A DNA stretch of 64,000 nucleotides from Lycorma delicatula (GCF_047948215.1 NC_134460.1:14195501-14259500); one strand, 5' to 3'; numbered from the stretch's first letter, positions 22,286 to 33,670 are shown. Translations and numbers: made by a program. The notes: generated by a model from the sequence alone, not told the origin.

Positions 22286-25098
22286 CGGATGATCCAAAAA
22301 GGACTTTTTAACTTTAAAAGCGTATAAAAATATATTCTGGTAACTTAAAAATTCGGTTGATGTTTCATTTCATAATAAAACACGTCAAGTTTTGACTCAC
22401 GTAATTCAGTAGTACCGAATTCGGCCATCGGCGCTGTCACTAGTGTTTTTAAAAATGGATACGTATACTGGTAGAGAATGTGCTAGCTCTCTGTTTTGGT
22501 TTTAATTATGAGTCAACGTTTCGCATAAGTGACAAGATGAACACCCAAACTGCTGAATATTTTTATTTTTTATTTTATTTTTTTTTTGTTTTCAGTCATT
22601 TGACTGGTTTGATGCAGCTCTCCAAGACTATCCAGTGCTAGTCGTTTCATTTCAGTATACCCTCTACATCCTACATCCCCAACAATTTGTTTTACATACT
22701 CCAAACGTGGCCTGCCTACACAATTTTTCCCTTCTACCTGTCCTTCCAATATTAAAGCGACTATTCCAGGATGCCTTAGTATGTGGCCTATAAGTCTGTC
22801 TCTTCTTTTAACTATATTTTTCCAAATGCTTCTTTCTTCATCTATTTGCCGCAATACCTCTTCATTTGTCACTTTATCCACCCATCTGATTTTTAACATT
22901 CTCCTATAGCTCCGCATTTCAAAAGCTTCTAATCTTTTCTTCTCAGATATTCCGATTGTCCAAGTTTCACTTCCATATAAAGCGACACTCCAAACATACA
23001 CTTTCAAAAATCTTTTCCTGAGATTTAAATTAATTTTTGATGTAAACAAATTATATTTCTTACTGAAGGCTCGTTTAGCTTGTGCTATTCGGCATTTTAT
23101 ATCGCTCCTGCTTCGTCCATCTTTAGTAATTTTACTTCCCAAATAACAAAATTCTTCTACCTCCATAATCTTTTCTCCTCCTATTTTCACATTCAGCGGT
23201 CCATCTTTGTTATTTCTACTACATTTCATTACTTTTGTTTTGTTCTTGTTTATTTTCACGCGATAGTTCTTGCGTAGGACTTCATCTATGCCGTTCATTG
23301 TTTCTTCTAAATCCTTTTTACTCCGGCTAGAATTACTATATCATCAGCAAATCGTAGCATCTTTATCTTTTCGCCTTGTACTGTTACTCCGAATCTAAAT
23401 TGTTCTTTAACATCATTAACTGCTAGTTCCATGTAAAGATTAAAAAGTAACGGAGATAGGGAACATCCTTGTCGGACTCCCTTTCTTATTAGGGCTTCTT
23501 TCTTATGTTCTTCAATTGTTATTGTTGCTGTTTGCTTCCTGTACATGTTAGCAATTGTTCTTCTATCTCTTTATTTGAACCCTAATTTTTTTAAAATGCT
23601 GAACATTTTATTCCAGTCTACGTTATCGAAAGCCTTTTCTAGGTCTATAAACGCCAAGTATGTTGGTTTGTTTTTCTTTAATCTTCCTTGTACTATTAAT
23701 CTGAGGCCTAAAATTGCTTCCCTTGTCCCTATACTTTTCCTGAAACCAAATTGGTCTTCTCCTAACACTTCTTCCACTCTCCTCTCAATTCTTCTGTATA
23801 AAATTCTAGTTAAGATTTTTGATGCATGACTAGTTAAACTAATTGTTCTATATTCTTCACATTTATCTGCCCCTGCTTTCTTTGGTATCATAACTATAAC
23901 ACTTTTTTTGAAGTCTGACGGAAATTCCCCTTTTTCATAAATATTACACACCAGTTTGTATAATCTATCAATCGCTTCCTCACCTGCACTGCGCAGTAAT
24001 TCTACAGGTATTCCGTCTATTCCAGGAGCCTTTCTGCCATTTAAATCTTTTAATGCTCTCTTAAATTCAGATCTCAGTATTGTTTCTCCCATTTCCTCCT
24101 CCTCAACTTCCTCTTCTTCCTCTATAAAACCATTTTCTAATTCATTTCCTCCGTATAACTCTTCAATATATTCCAACCACCAATCAACTTTGCCTTTCAT
24201 ATTATAAATCTGTGTACCATCTTTGTTTAACACATTATTAGATTTTAATTTATGTACCCCAAAATTTTCCTTATCTTTCCTGTATGCTCCGTCTATTTTA
24301 CCAATGTTCATTTCTCTTTCCACTTCTGAACACTTCTCTTTAATCCACTCTTCTTTCGCCAGTTTGCACTTCCTGTTTATAGCATTTCTTAATTGCCGAT
24401 AGTTCGTTTTACTTTCTTCATCATTAGCATTCTTATATTTTCTACGTTCATCCATCAGCTGCAATATATCGTCTGAAACCCAAGGTTTTCTACCAGTTCT
24501 CTTTATTCCGCCTAAGTTTGCTTCTGCTGAATATGGGATAGCGGAATTCTCATGGAACTTTGCAGCACATTCGTGCTAGCCCTAAGGTCAATGCTTTTGA
24601 CGTGTTTCAAAATGTTCTAATTCCTCAGTTAGACGATGATGGTCAAGACGGATGCCATTATTATCTGCAAGACGGGGCACCACCTACAAGTCCGAGATTT
24701 TCTTGATACTCGATTCCCAGGTCGGTAGATCGGTCGTGAAGATCCAATCCCATGGCCATCTCGTTCCCAAGATTTGATCTCCCTAGATTTTTTGTTGTTG
24801 GATTTCATTAAAAATCGGATTTATGTACCGCCTTTGCCTGCTGTTCATGTGCTAAGATTTCGAATAACGCCGCAGCTGCAGAGGTAACGCCCGACTTGCT
24901 GGATACAATCTGAAATGAAATCGACTTCAGGTGGATTGCATGTCGCATCACAAATGAAATCTATATCCGACTAAAGTGAATGTTAAGTGACAAACTTGAT
25001 GTGTTTTACTGTAAAATGAGATTTCAATTTAATCTGAAAGTTATCTCGATAAATTTTTACACGCTTTTAAAGTTGTAAAGACCTTTTTGAATCGCCCG
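22286..25098 (+). mobile_element. Decayed TIR transposon, split by an RTE LINE
   Basis: The left end (cggatgatccaaaaagg, 22286 on) and the complement of the right end (cgggcgattcaaaaagg, 25098 back) form imperfect inverted repeats of about 45 bp, both continuing through 'aactttaaaagcgt'. Excluding the 1.97-kb LINE, the element is about 0.85 kb. The + strand from 24540 encodes a decayed transposase C-terminus: FDVFQNVLIPQLDDDGQDG, YLQDGAPP (second catalytic Asp), WPSRSQDLISLDFLLLDF (third). The N-terminal half is missing and stops are present. The family is a DDE transposase of the Tc1/mariner superfamily. Confidence 0.7.
22561..24530 (-). mobile_element. RTE-like LINE copy 5
   Basis: Minus-strand copy that includes the inter-domain linker, starting near 'KSAEANLGGIKRTGRKPWVS'. 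Three frames cover the protein: 24464-23571 (linker to the first catalytic Asp), 23546-23307 (QGCSLSPLLFN, FADD) and 23298-22570 (C-terminus). The breaks are a TAC to TAA stop near 23573, a two-base deletion near 23323 and a small deletion near 22630 that changes the last 20 codons. The direct repeat ctgctgaatat at 22550-22560 and 24524-24534 overlaps family sequence on the right, so the true duplication is partly microhomology. It is inserted in a DDE transposon. Confidence 0.92.
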
Positions 25099-26241
25099 GC
25101 ACATTGCGCTTCTTGTATGTGATTTGTTTTCAAGGTGAGAATGTTGTAGACTTATTATATTTTATACAAAAAAGAATAAATTAAAAAAATATAAAGTCAA
25201 TTTTTATTTTAATTTAAATAAAACCGACTTCTAAAAAAACTGCCTAATAAGTAAAAATTTGACAACTCTTTCTTAAATATTAGCTTTTTAAAATCTGCGT
25301 CAAACTAACAACTACGAAGTATTTAGTGTCCTTAGTTTAGCACAGAGTTCCAAAAGTTTAGATTTTAGGAAGAACCGAAATTTTTTTTTTTTTTAAATAA
25401 TTCGGTTTATTAAATCTTACTTTAGTTTTTATTTACAATGTTTTTATTCAGTAAAGAATAATATAGAAAATAATAATGGAAATAAATAAATTAAAAATAT
25501 AAAAATAATGTTACTATTTTCGAACGTTGAGAGATTTTAAAGTATTCTTTATACCAAGTAATTAAGTGAAATTTAAAATTCACTTTGTATTATTTACTAT
25601 CGTCTATCGTACGGATGGATTTAATTTTTTTCCTAGAATTGTTTTGACTACTCAGTAAAGAATTTGAAACATTTGCACCGTTGGTTATCTTTAGGGGTTG
25701 GTAAGATTTACGACTGTTCTCTTTATTGCTTTGGACATTACCTTTCCCTACACTTTTGCGACGTAGCAATATACGTACAGTAAACCGTGCCTACCAATAT
25801 TCTACCGGGTTTTGTACTATTATTATTATTGGTAGATACAAAAAATTTTTCTCGTACACGTGGAAAGATATCGGTGAGGCATACGGGTTTACATCTCCTT
25901 TACTTTTGATAAAGTATCAAATCATCTTTTATATAGAAAGTCTATAAATAAATTTAAAATATTAGACGATTCAGAATCTTTATACTTTTGTCGTATAAAT
26001 CTTGTATTTTTTAAGCTTATTTAATTTCTTTTTGCCTTTTTAAGAAATTAAAATTAAGTTTATTTATGAAAGCCAACTATAGAATTTTATAAGAACAAAT
26101 AGAAAAAAAATGTTTTAAAGTAATTTTAATATTCGATTTTCCAAGTCGGAGCCAAATTAAAAGCAATCTGACTTGGCTCAGACTTTGAACTCAAAATTTA
26201 ACGAAGAGATGAGAAAGTTACTTTTTCTTAACATTTAGTTT
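25099..26241. other. Non-coding spacer
   Basis: AT-rich. The 73-aa frame at 25726-25947 has no motif I recognise. No repeat border seen. Confidence 0.4.
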
Positions 26242-26244
26242 TAG

Positions 26245-27838
26245 AAATGAATTAGAAAATGGTGTTATAGAGGAAGAAGAGGAAGTTGAGGAGGATGAAA
26301 TGGGAGAAACAATACTGAGATCTGAATTTAAGATAGCATTAAAGATTTAAATGGCAGAAAGGCTCCTGGAATAGACGGAATACCTGTAGAATTACTGCGC
26401 AGTGCAGGTGAGGAAGCGATTGATAGATTATACAAACTGGAGTGTAATATTTATGAAAAACGGGAATTTCCGTCAGACTTCAAAAAAGTTATAGTCATGA
26501 TACCAAAGAAAGCAGGGGCAGATAAATGTGAAGAATACAGAACAATTAGTTTAACTAGTCATGCATCAAAAATCTTAACTAGAATTTTATACAGAAGAAT
26601 TGAGAGGAGAGTGGAAGAAGTGTTAGAAGAAGACCAATTTGGTTTCAGGATATTGCTTGTATTTCAGGAAATTGCTTCCCTTGTCCTGAAACTGTATAGT
26701 TTCAGGACAACTGAATAGTTGAAACAGTATAGTTTCTGAAACTGTATAGTTTCCCTTGTCATTTATAGACCTAGAAAAGGCATTCGATAACGTAGACTGG
26801 AATAAAATGTTCAGCATTTAAAAAAAATTAGAGTTCAAATACAAAGATAGAAGAACAATTGCTAACATGTACAGGAACCAAACAGCAACAGTAACAATTG
26901 AAGAACATAAGAAAGAAGCCCTAATAAGAAAGGGAGTCCGACAAGGATGTTCGCTATCTCCGTTACTTTTTAATCTTTACATGGAACTAGCAGTTAATGA
27001 TGTTAAAGAACAATTTAGATTCGGAGTAACAGTACAAGGTGAAAAGATAAAGATGCTACGATTTGCTGATGATATAGTAATTCTAGCCGAGAGTAAAAAG
27101 GATTTAGAAGAAACAATGAACGGCATAGATGAAGTCCTACGCAAGAACTATCCCATGAAAATAAACAAGAAGAAAGCAAAAGTAATGAAATGTAGTAGAA
27201 ATAACAAAGATGAACCACTGAATGTGAAAATAGGAGGAGAAAAGATTATGGAGGTAGAATTTTGTTATTTAGGAAGTAGAATTACTAAAGATGGACGAAG
27301 CAGGATCGATATAAAATGCCGAATAGCACAAGCGAAACGAGCCTTCAGTAAGAAATATAATTTGTTTACGTCAAAAATTAATTTAAATGTCAGGAAAAGA
27401 TTTTTGAAAGTATATGTTTGGAGTGTCTCTTTATATGGAAGTGAAACTTGGACGATCGGAGTATCTGAGAAGAAAAGATTAGAAGCTTTTGAAATCCGGT
27501 GCTATAGGAGAATGTTAAAAATCAGATGGGTGTATAAAGTGACAAATGAAGAGGTATTGCGGAAAATAGATGAAGAAAGAAGCATTTGGAAAAATATAGT
27601 TAAAAGAAGAGACAGACTTATAGGCCCCATACTAAGGCATCCTGGAATAGTCGCTTTAATATTGGAAGGACAGGTAGAAGGAAAAAATTGTATAGGCAGG
27701 CCACGTTTGGAATATTTAAAACAAATTGTTAGGAATGTAGGATGTAGAGGGTATACTGAAATGAAACGAGTAGCACTAGATAGGGAATCTTGGAGAGCTG
27801 CATCAAACCAGTCAAATGACTGAAGACAAAAAAAAAAA
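26245..27838 (+). mobile_element. RTE-like LINE copy 6, with internal inversion
   Basis: Starts in the family's 'gaaatgaattagaaaatgg' linker and ends in the A tail. A short direct repeat tagaaa (26242-26247, 27839-27844) may be the target duplication. The frame breaks near 26348 (one base lost), near 26480, and over 26648-26762, where RT sequence is replaced by inverted and repeated pieces. The 318-aa part 26867-27823 is open and has QGCSLSPLLFN and FADD. It differs from other copies by several missense changes and one lost codon (MEVEEF to MEVEF). Confidence 0.92.
26648..26762. repeat. Local inversion and palindromes in RTE copy 6
   Basis: Where sister copies read 'gggacaagggaagcaatttt', this copy carries the complement, 'aaattgcttcccttgtcc', followed by three versions of gaaactgtatagtttc, itself a near-palindrome, and a palindromic cctgaaactgtatagtttcagg-like fold. 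The original 90 or so bases coding for GLRLIVEGRLKKNKPTYL are gone. The pattern fits template switching onto the opposite strand during reverse transcription or replication. Confidence 0.75.
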
Positions 27839-28053
27839 TAGAAACCTTTAAATACGGAACTCCATTTAAGTTTACCTGGGTATTAAATATACGGAATTGG
27901 CATTTTTCAAAGCTTTCATGTTTTTCCAGTAATGCGGCTGTCGATGCCTCTCTATTGTTCTCTATCTTACGTCCACCATATCGGTCATTCTTGCGGCTTC
28001 GCGAGAAGTTCCGATTTGTCTCGAACGTCTGCGCCACCGTCTGCGCACAGGTG

Positions 28054-28088
28054 TATAAATAGTGCACCTCGTTCAATTCCTACCAGTC
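28054..28088 (+). promoter_or_regulatory. Candidate TATA/initiator core promoter
   Basis: TATAAATA at 28054-28061 lies 31 bases upstream of the A in CCAGTC (28083-28088), close to the arthropod initiator TCAGTY. That is the canonical TATA-to-start spacing. The surrounding 27930-28130 is GC-richer than its flanks. It points toward the PPP1R14-like exon 0.8 kb downstream, but I could not identify a first exon with a start codon in matching phase. It could equally belong to another transcript. Confidence 0.4.
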
Positions 28089-28213
28089 TCAGCCGAGTCG
28101 ATCCTTTTATCGCTATCGAATCGTGAATGTGTAGGTTGTAATTTGCGTGTTAATTGCAATTCACGGTATAAATATTTACGGCTGTAGATTTTTACAGAAT
28201 CACAGATACATTT

Positions 28214-28324
28214 TTATGCACTGCGCAGTAATTCTACAGGTATTCCGTCTATTCCAGGAGCCTTTCTGCCATTTAAATCTTTTAATGCTCTCTTAAATTC
28301 AGATCTCAGTATTGTTTCTCCCAA
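28214..28324 (-). mobile_element. Internal RTE fragment, antisense, no 3' end
   Basis: About 110 bases match the family segment encoding GETILRSEFKRALKDLNGRK through ELLRSA, in the minus orientation. Both family ends are missing, unlike all other copies, which end at the A tail. It lies 380 bases from the end of the + strand copy 6, which contains the same segment at 26302-26408. Confidence 0.85.
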
Positions 28325-28892
28325 AGGTTTCTATAGCTCATTGTTTCATAGATCCAAATGACTGCTTACTTAAAATGAAAACTTTTTAAATATTTCTTGG
28401 TTTTTTTATAAAAACGCATACGTGTTTTAAGTGGTATACCGGTAATTTGCTATAGTGTGACAGCAATTTTATATATATATTTATTTATTTATACTTTAAT
28501 ATGATTTTATATTAGCAGTTGTAGAACTTTCTCGCTTAAAGCTAAACTAAAACCCAACTCAACCTGTATTGTTCTACCCGATTTCCAACAAAGTTGTTAA
28601 GTGATAAATGAGGTTTGAAGTTGTCCTTCATTGTTTACATCATAAAAATATTATCACCTCGACAACCGGTCGACGGTAAACTTTTAATGTTGATATACTG
28701 TAATAAAGTAAGTGCAGCTCCTTACTATTCATCCTTCTAAGCGTTCTGTTAAATGGACACTTTTATAAACAAATGCTAATCGTATTATTTCTTGTGTCCA
28801 TTTATTTTTTTATAAATAATAATAATAAACGTAAAAAAATGCATAAATGCAATTTGAGTGCTTGCTTACGTTATTTTTTCTACTGTTTACAG

Positions 28893-28985
28893 GAGTCTAG
28901 TACAACTAAAGCTAGAGAAGTCGAAGTGGATATCGATGAACTTCTCGATATGGACAACGACGATCAGAGAAGAAGACATCTTCAG
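28893..28985 (+). CDS. PPP1R14-like PP1 inhibitor, internal exon
   Basis: A 93-bp exon bounded by 'tactgtttacag' and GTATGT, phase 0 at both ends, encodes 31 residues: ESSTTKAREVEVDIDELLDM followed by a DNDDQRRRHLQ end. The block VDIDELLDM-(S/N)DD-R is the conserved core C-terminal to the phosphoregulated loop in the PPP1R14/CPI-17/PHI-1 family, small cytosolic proteins that inhibit protein phosphatase 1 (notably myosin phosphatase) when phosphorylated. Codon use and the acidic run look like real coding DNA, unlike the flanks. The inhibitory loop and its Thr are not in this exon and should be on an upstream exon, which I did not find. Identification rests on motif memory. Confidence 0.7.
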
Positions 28986-29729
28986 GTATGTGTATATTTT
29001 TACTTAAGTTTTTTATTCGTGGTGTTCCATTTTTCTTTAAAAGAAAATTAATAATAGATAACAACAAAATTTGCGAGTCAGATGATCAGATATTTCTGTT
29101 TTTCCTATTTGAAGAGGGGGAGGAGTGAGTTCGTACTTGTATAAACATTTTTATCTAGTTTCTGATAAGTTTTTTCTGGATCCTGATAAGAACGTAACAG
29201 TATATTTATTTGAAGTCCTTCCGATTGATATTCCTAAAATTATTATAAAACATTATAGATTATATAAAATATTTTATACTTAAAAAAGTGATCTCTCCTT
29301 CTCCTCTGCACATATCATTTTGTGAATGTGGAAAAAAATAGATATTCCATATAACAATAAAAATTAACAAATCTATCAAATTGTTGATTAATTTTTATTT
29401 TTAAAATTAAAACTTTATCAAATAATAAAAATATGAACAATTTTTAAGAAATTTATTATTGAAATGTGATCATTTTTAAGGATTACGGATAAAGAGGTGG
29501 TTTTTTTTATCGGTTTTGTAAAAATTACTTACGGTTAAAAAAACTATTTTATCAGAATCGAAGAGAAATTTTTTTTAAATTTAGTATAAGAAGTTTTCAA
29601 AATAATTGTCTTGTCTATCGTAAGTTTCTTATAAAAATATTCCTGTAGTTACGGAATTTTATGTTGTTTCCTTTGTAGAAGATTTTCATTTTGATTAATA
29701 TCTATTTTTAAAGGTGTACTTTTAAACCT

Positions 29730-29830
29730 TTTTTTTACGTTGGAAGAGGGGAAACCTCTGCCGGCTACAGCAAGCCCCGATACTCGCCTTTGGGTACTCA
29801 GGGACATGCTGCTTCAGCCTTATTCAGTCG
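29730..29830 (-). mobile_element. R1-like LINE 3'-tail fragment
   Basis: On the minus strand the sequence 'agtatcggggcttgctgtag' leads to 'cccctcttccaacgt' and an A run. The R1-like LINE at 60.3 kb ends similarly, 'agtatgggctactggg' to 'ccctcatcctacgt' and an A-rich tail. It is a short 5'-truncated insertion. The chance 98-aa + strand frame at 29790 starts inside it. Confidence 0.4.
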
Positions 29831-30917
29831 TAAAAACAATAATTTTAACTTATTATTGAGGGTGAAAGCAAATTTTAATCTTAATGTAGATAGTATTAGT
29901 TCTCCCTATGTTATCTTAAGTATACTATCAGTAATACTTATAAATCCTGACGGTTCCTCGATACCTGAATCATTTCAGGTAAAATTATGGTCGTACTTCA
30001 TCGCTGCTTGTTATAAAATACAACGATATTTTTGCAAAACAACATTATATAGTTATTTTTTAAAGCAATACTCATATTTAACTTAAGTATATAATCTTTG
30101 ATTAAATCAAAATTTATTAAGTTAAAAAAAAACTGTGTTCGTAGTTTCCCATTTGCTAGGTAACGTTTGTATTGTAAAAAATTAAGCTTATAACCAAAGC
30201 GGTAATTCCTTTTTTAAATGAATAAAACAAGAATAGGCACGAAAGAATATTTTTGGTTAAAGTAAGTCGAAAGTGAATAAAATCATTGTTTTTGTGGTAG
30301 ATATGTTTAAATTATTATAATTATAGAAAAGAAACCCTGTTTATAATAATTATAATTTGAACCCATTTCATTTAGTTTACGGGTATGGAAGTAAACGCTG
30401 TAAAATTTTATTTATTTTATTATATATTATTTTCACAACAATTTCAAACGATAACAAAATTACATATTTTATTTTTAATAATAATAAAAAGAAAATTCAT
30501 TAAAACAATTTCTGTAATATAATATAAAATGTGTATGGAAATTTAGATAACCTCTGTAGACAAATCCGTGTCCAGGGTTACCATTACAATAACGTTTATA
30601 AAGTGAAACAGAAATTCTGAGATACACCGTCAGAAACTTAAACAACAATAACAAACTATAAATATTGTAATTCTAAAATAGGAATTTCTTTTTACAATTT
30701 CTTCAGTAATTAGATTAAAATAATAACTTTTCAATTTCATTGATTTCTAGTAACCGTACAAATAACGGATTGTATTCTCTCAAGTTTCTTAATTCTTTTA
30801 TGTTATTAACAAATTTTACACCTTCGGGACCACAAATGAATAAAAAAGTCTATACAGTTCCAGATTTGGCAAAGGTAACATAAATTTATCATTCCTCCTT
30901 AAATTACTTTTGATGTA

Positions 30918-32240
30918 CGACGTGTGTGAGAAAAGTAATGAGACTGTAACACTGCGAGCGATCTGGCAACGCTGTGTACCGATCTGTGCTAGGCCGGTTT
31001 GTTCATCCCTTCCACATGCTCAGTAGAGCATGAGTTGTTTCAACTCCGTTCAGCCAACGCGTTATTTTTGACAGCGCCATCAGTGAAATTGTGTTTTTGT
31101 TGTGCGTTACGAAAATGGAGCATCGGAATTTAGAGCGACGTTGTGCAATCAAGTTTTGCGTTAAACTTGGGGAATCCACGAGTGTGACCTTTGAAAAGTT
31201 GAAACTGGCGTATGGGGAACATTGATTAGCAAGCGCACAAGTTTTCCGCTGGCACAAATCATTTTTGGAAGGCCGAGAATACGTTGAAGTTCAACCTCGC
31301 TAAGGGAGACCTTCGACTTCAAAATCTAACGAAAACGTTGAGCGTGTGAAGGTTCTTGTGAGATCAGACCGTCGTTTAACAATAAGGATGATGAGTGAAC
31401 GGTTAAATTTAAACGCTTTCACCGTACATAAAATTTTGACAGATGATTTGGACGGGCGAAAGGTTTGTGCGAAATCGGTGCCGAAAAACCTCACAATGGA
31501 ACAGAAGGACAATCGAAGAAACGTGTGCGTTGATCTTCTTCAGAGAATTGACAATGACCAAGAATTCTTCAATCGTGTGATCACTGGTGATGAATCCTGG
31601 ATATTTGAGTACGATCCTAAAAAACAAAGCGGCAAAGCGAAGAGTGTCACAGTCCGTCATCTCCTCGACCGAAAAAAAGTCGAATGAGCAAATCAAAGAT
31701 CAAAACCGTGCTGATTTGCTTTTTTGGCAGTAGGGGTATCGTGCATAAAGAATTTGTTCCTCCAGGACAAACTGTCAACCAAGTGTTTTACAAAGGTGTC
31801 CTTGAAATTCTCAGGAAAAGAGTGATTCGCGTGAGACCAGACATTGCAGACAAGTGGATGCTTCATCATGACAATGCCTCGTGTCACACGGCCATTTCCA
31901 TCACGGAATTTTTGACCTCAAAACGCATTCCTACGGTTCCTCAACCCCCGCTATTCACCTTATTTGAATCCTTGTGACTTTTTCCTTTTCCTGAAGTTGA
32001 AAAATTTCATAAAAGGACGTCATTTTGGAACTCTGGAGAACATTCAAAAGACTGTGACCGACCGGTAAAGCCCTACAAGTTAAAGCCTTCCAGCTCTGCT
32101 ACCAGGAGTGGGAACAACGACTCCGCCGGTGTATAGCTACCGAAGGTAACTACTTTTAAGGGGATAATATTGTTGTTTGAAAAAAAATAAAAACTTTGGT
32201 AAGTAAAAGGTCAGTCTCATTACTTTTCTCACACACGTCG
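30918..32240 (+). mobile_element. mariner-like element with perfect 29-bp TIRs
   Basis: A 1323-bp unit whose first 29 bases (30918-30946, starting cgacgtgtgtgagaaaag) are the exact complement of its last 29 (32212-32240). A TA precedes the left end; the right-flank TA appears lost (TG). This length and end structure are typical of mariner. The interior holds one transposase gene on the + strand, described separately. Intact ends mean it could still be mobilised if a matching transposase exists elsewhere. Confidence 0.92.
31115..32155 (+). pseudogene. mariner transposase, inactivated
   Basis: Starts MEHRNLERRCAIKFCVKLGE, the N-terminal helix-turn-helix region of the mariner family. In-frame stops follow after YGEH (near 31224) and after VQPR (near 31301). 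A long open part (31346-31687) then contains the WVPHxL-equivalent block, SVPKNLT, and the first catalytic Asp in TGDESW. After a small shift the frame continues at 31684 with KEFVPPGQTVNQVFY and the second Asp in LHHDNAS. A further one-base shift near 31952 leads into YSPYLNPCDFFLF, where the third catalytic Asp of YSPDL is Tyr. Multiple independent lesions, including an active-site loss, make it dead. Confidence 0.88.
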
Positions 32241-32399
32241 TGTGTATGCGTTACTGTATACACCTTTTATAAAAAAATTTTAGAACTCTAAAAACATATA
32301 AATATCTTAAGGACTATATTCTAACTTTTTAAAAAGTGGAAAAGATTAGCTAAATTTATTTTTATTTGTCAATTTATTTTTATTTTAAATCATTCTATT
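32241..32399. other. Non-coding spacer
   Basis: Short AT-rich stretch between the mariner and a LINE fragment. No feature seen. Confidence 0.3.
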
Positions 32400-33620
32400 A
32401 CATGTTTTGTGTTGCAATAATTGCTTTATAGAATAATACATTCCTCCCCCACAAGTTATACCGTACATTAATCTCGATTCTATCAAGAAGTGATACAACA
32501 TCTTCGGTAACATTGTTGTAGAAAATCTTTTAAAAAATAAAATTTATATTTACTTAATCGGAATACTTTTTTTATTTTATTTACATGTTCCTTCCAAGAC
32601 CGATTCACATCTAAAATTACTCCCGAATACGTAACCGTATTTACTTGCGCTATAGTTTGGCACGTACAATTTATATTTATATTAGAGTTGAAATTGTGGT
32701 ATTTTATTTTGTACAACATTTCTGGAAGATATTTTAATTGAATTGTCTTTTTTACCTTTAAACTTAAACCGTTTTTTATTAACCGCCACCTAATTTTCAT
32801 AAAGTCTTCTTCAATATTTTTCCTTTTTCGTATACACTTTTAGCTTCAAGTAATGAAATATATTAGAAATAACAAAGATGGACCAATGAATGTGAAAATA
32901 GGAGGGGAAAAGATTATGGAGGTATAAGAATTTTGTTATTTGGGAAGTAGAATTACTAAAGATGGACGAAGCAGGAGCTATATAAAATGCCGAATAGCAC
33001 AAGCGAAACGAGCCTTCAGTAAGAAATATAATTTGTTTACATCAAAAATTAATTTAAATGTCAGGAAAAGATTTTTGAAAGTGTATGTTTGGAGTGTCGC
33101 TTTATATGGAAGTGAAACTTGGACGATCGGAGTATCTGAGAAGAAAAGATTAGAAGATTTTGAAATGCGGTGCTATAGGAGAATGTTAAAAATCAGACGG
33201 GTGGATAAAGTGACAAACGAAGAGGTATTGCGGCAAATAGATGAAGAAAGAAGCATCTGGAAAAATATAGTTAAAAGAAGAGACGGACTTATAGGCCACA
33301 TACTAAGGCATCCTGGAATAGTCGCTTTAATATCGGAAGGACAGGTAGAAGGGAAAAATTGTGTAGGCAGGCCACGTTTGGAATATGTAAAACAAATTGT
33401 TGGTGATGTAGGATGTAGAGGGTATACTGAAATGAAACGACTAGCACTAGATAGGGAATCTTGGAGAGCTGCATCAAACCAGTCAAATCACTGAAGACAA
33501 AAAAGAAAAAACATCTAATGTGTCATTTGCAAATGTTATAATGTCGATGTAAAGGTGATATAATAAACATAAAAGAGCACAAATAATTTCTTTAAAATGG
33601 CATACAGGAAGCGAAAATAA
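32400..33620 (-). mobile_element. Jockey/CR1-like RT fragment, split by RTE copy 7
   Basis: Minus-strand reading right of RTE copy 7 (33511-33620) gives IDIITFANDTLDVF, matching the RT active site FADD with the second residue pair changed to ND (codons at 33522-33533). Left of the copy it resumes as AKSVYEKGKNIEEDFMK, IKNGLSLKVKKT (the WxxxNxLxLNxxKT block), then NTVTYSGVILDVNRSWKEHV, equivalent to VKYLGVxIDxxLxWKxHI. A stretch ending near 32400 recalls the YGIxxWG region. Together these span palm to thumb of a non-LTR reverse transcriptase. It is frame-broken and inactive; the clade is uncertain. Confidence 0.62.
32849..33510 (+). mobile_element. RTE-like LINE copy 7, inside another RT
   Basis: Starts at 'agtaatgaaat', just after the RT palm, and runs to the tail. 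It encodes 184 aa of C-terminus from 32940, with an upstream TAA after KIMEV. The final hairpin is broken: 'cagtcaaatcactg' instead of 'cagtcaaatgactg'. No clear target duplication. It interrupts the opposite-strand Jockey-like RT immediately after the active-site block. Confidence 0.92.
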
Positions 33621-33670
33621 TAATATAGGATGGTAAAGCGACCCTTTAGATAATTAAAATATACTCGTGT

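Noticed and set aside
25726..25947. 73-aa frame as a host gene
   Set aside because: No recognisable domain, no supporting context, and stop codons are dense around it.
27990..28030. Heat-shock-element-like GAA/TTC pieces near the candidate promoter
   Set aside because: Spacing is GAA-n-TTC rather than GAA-nn-TTC and there are not three correctly spaced units.
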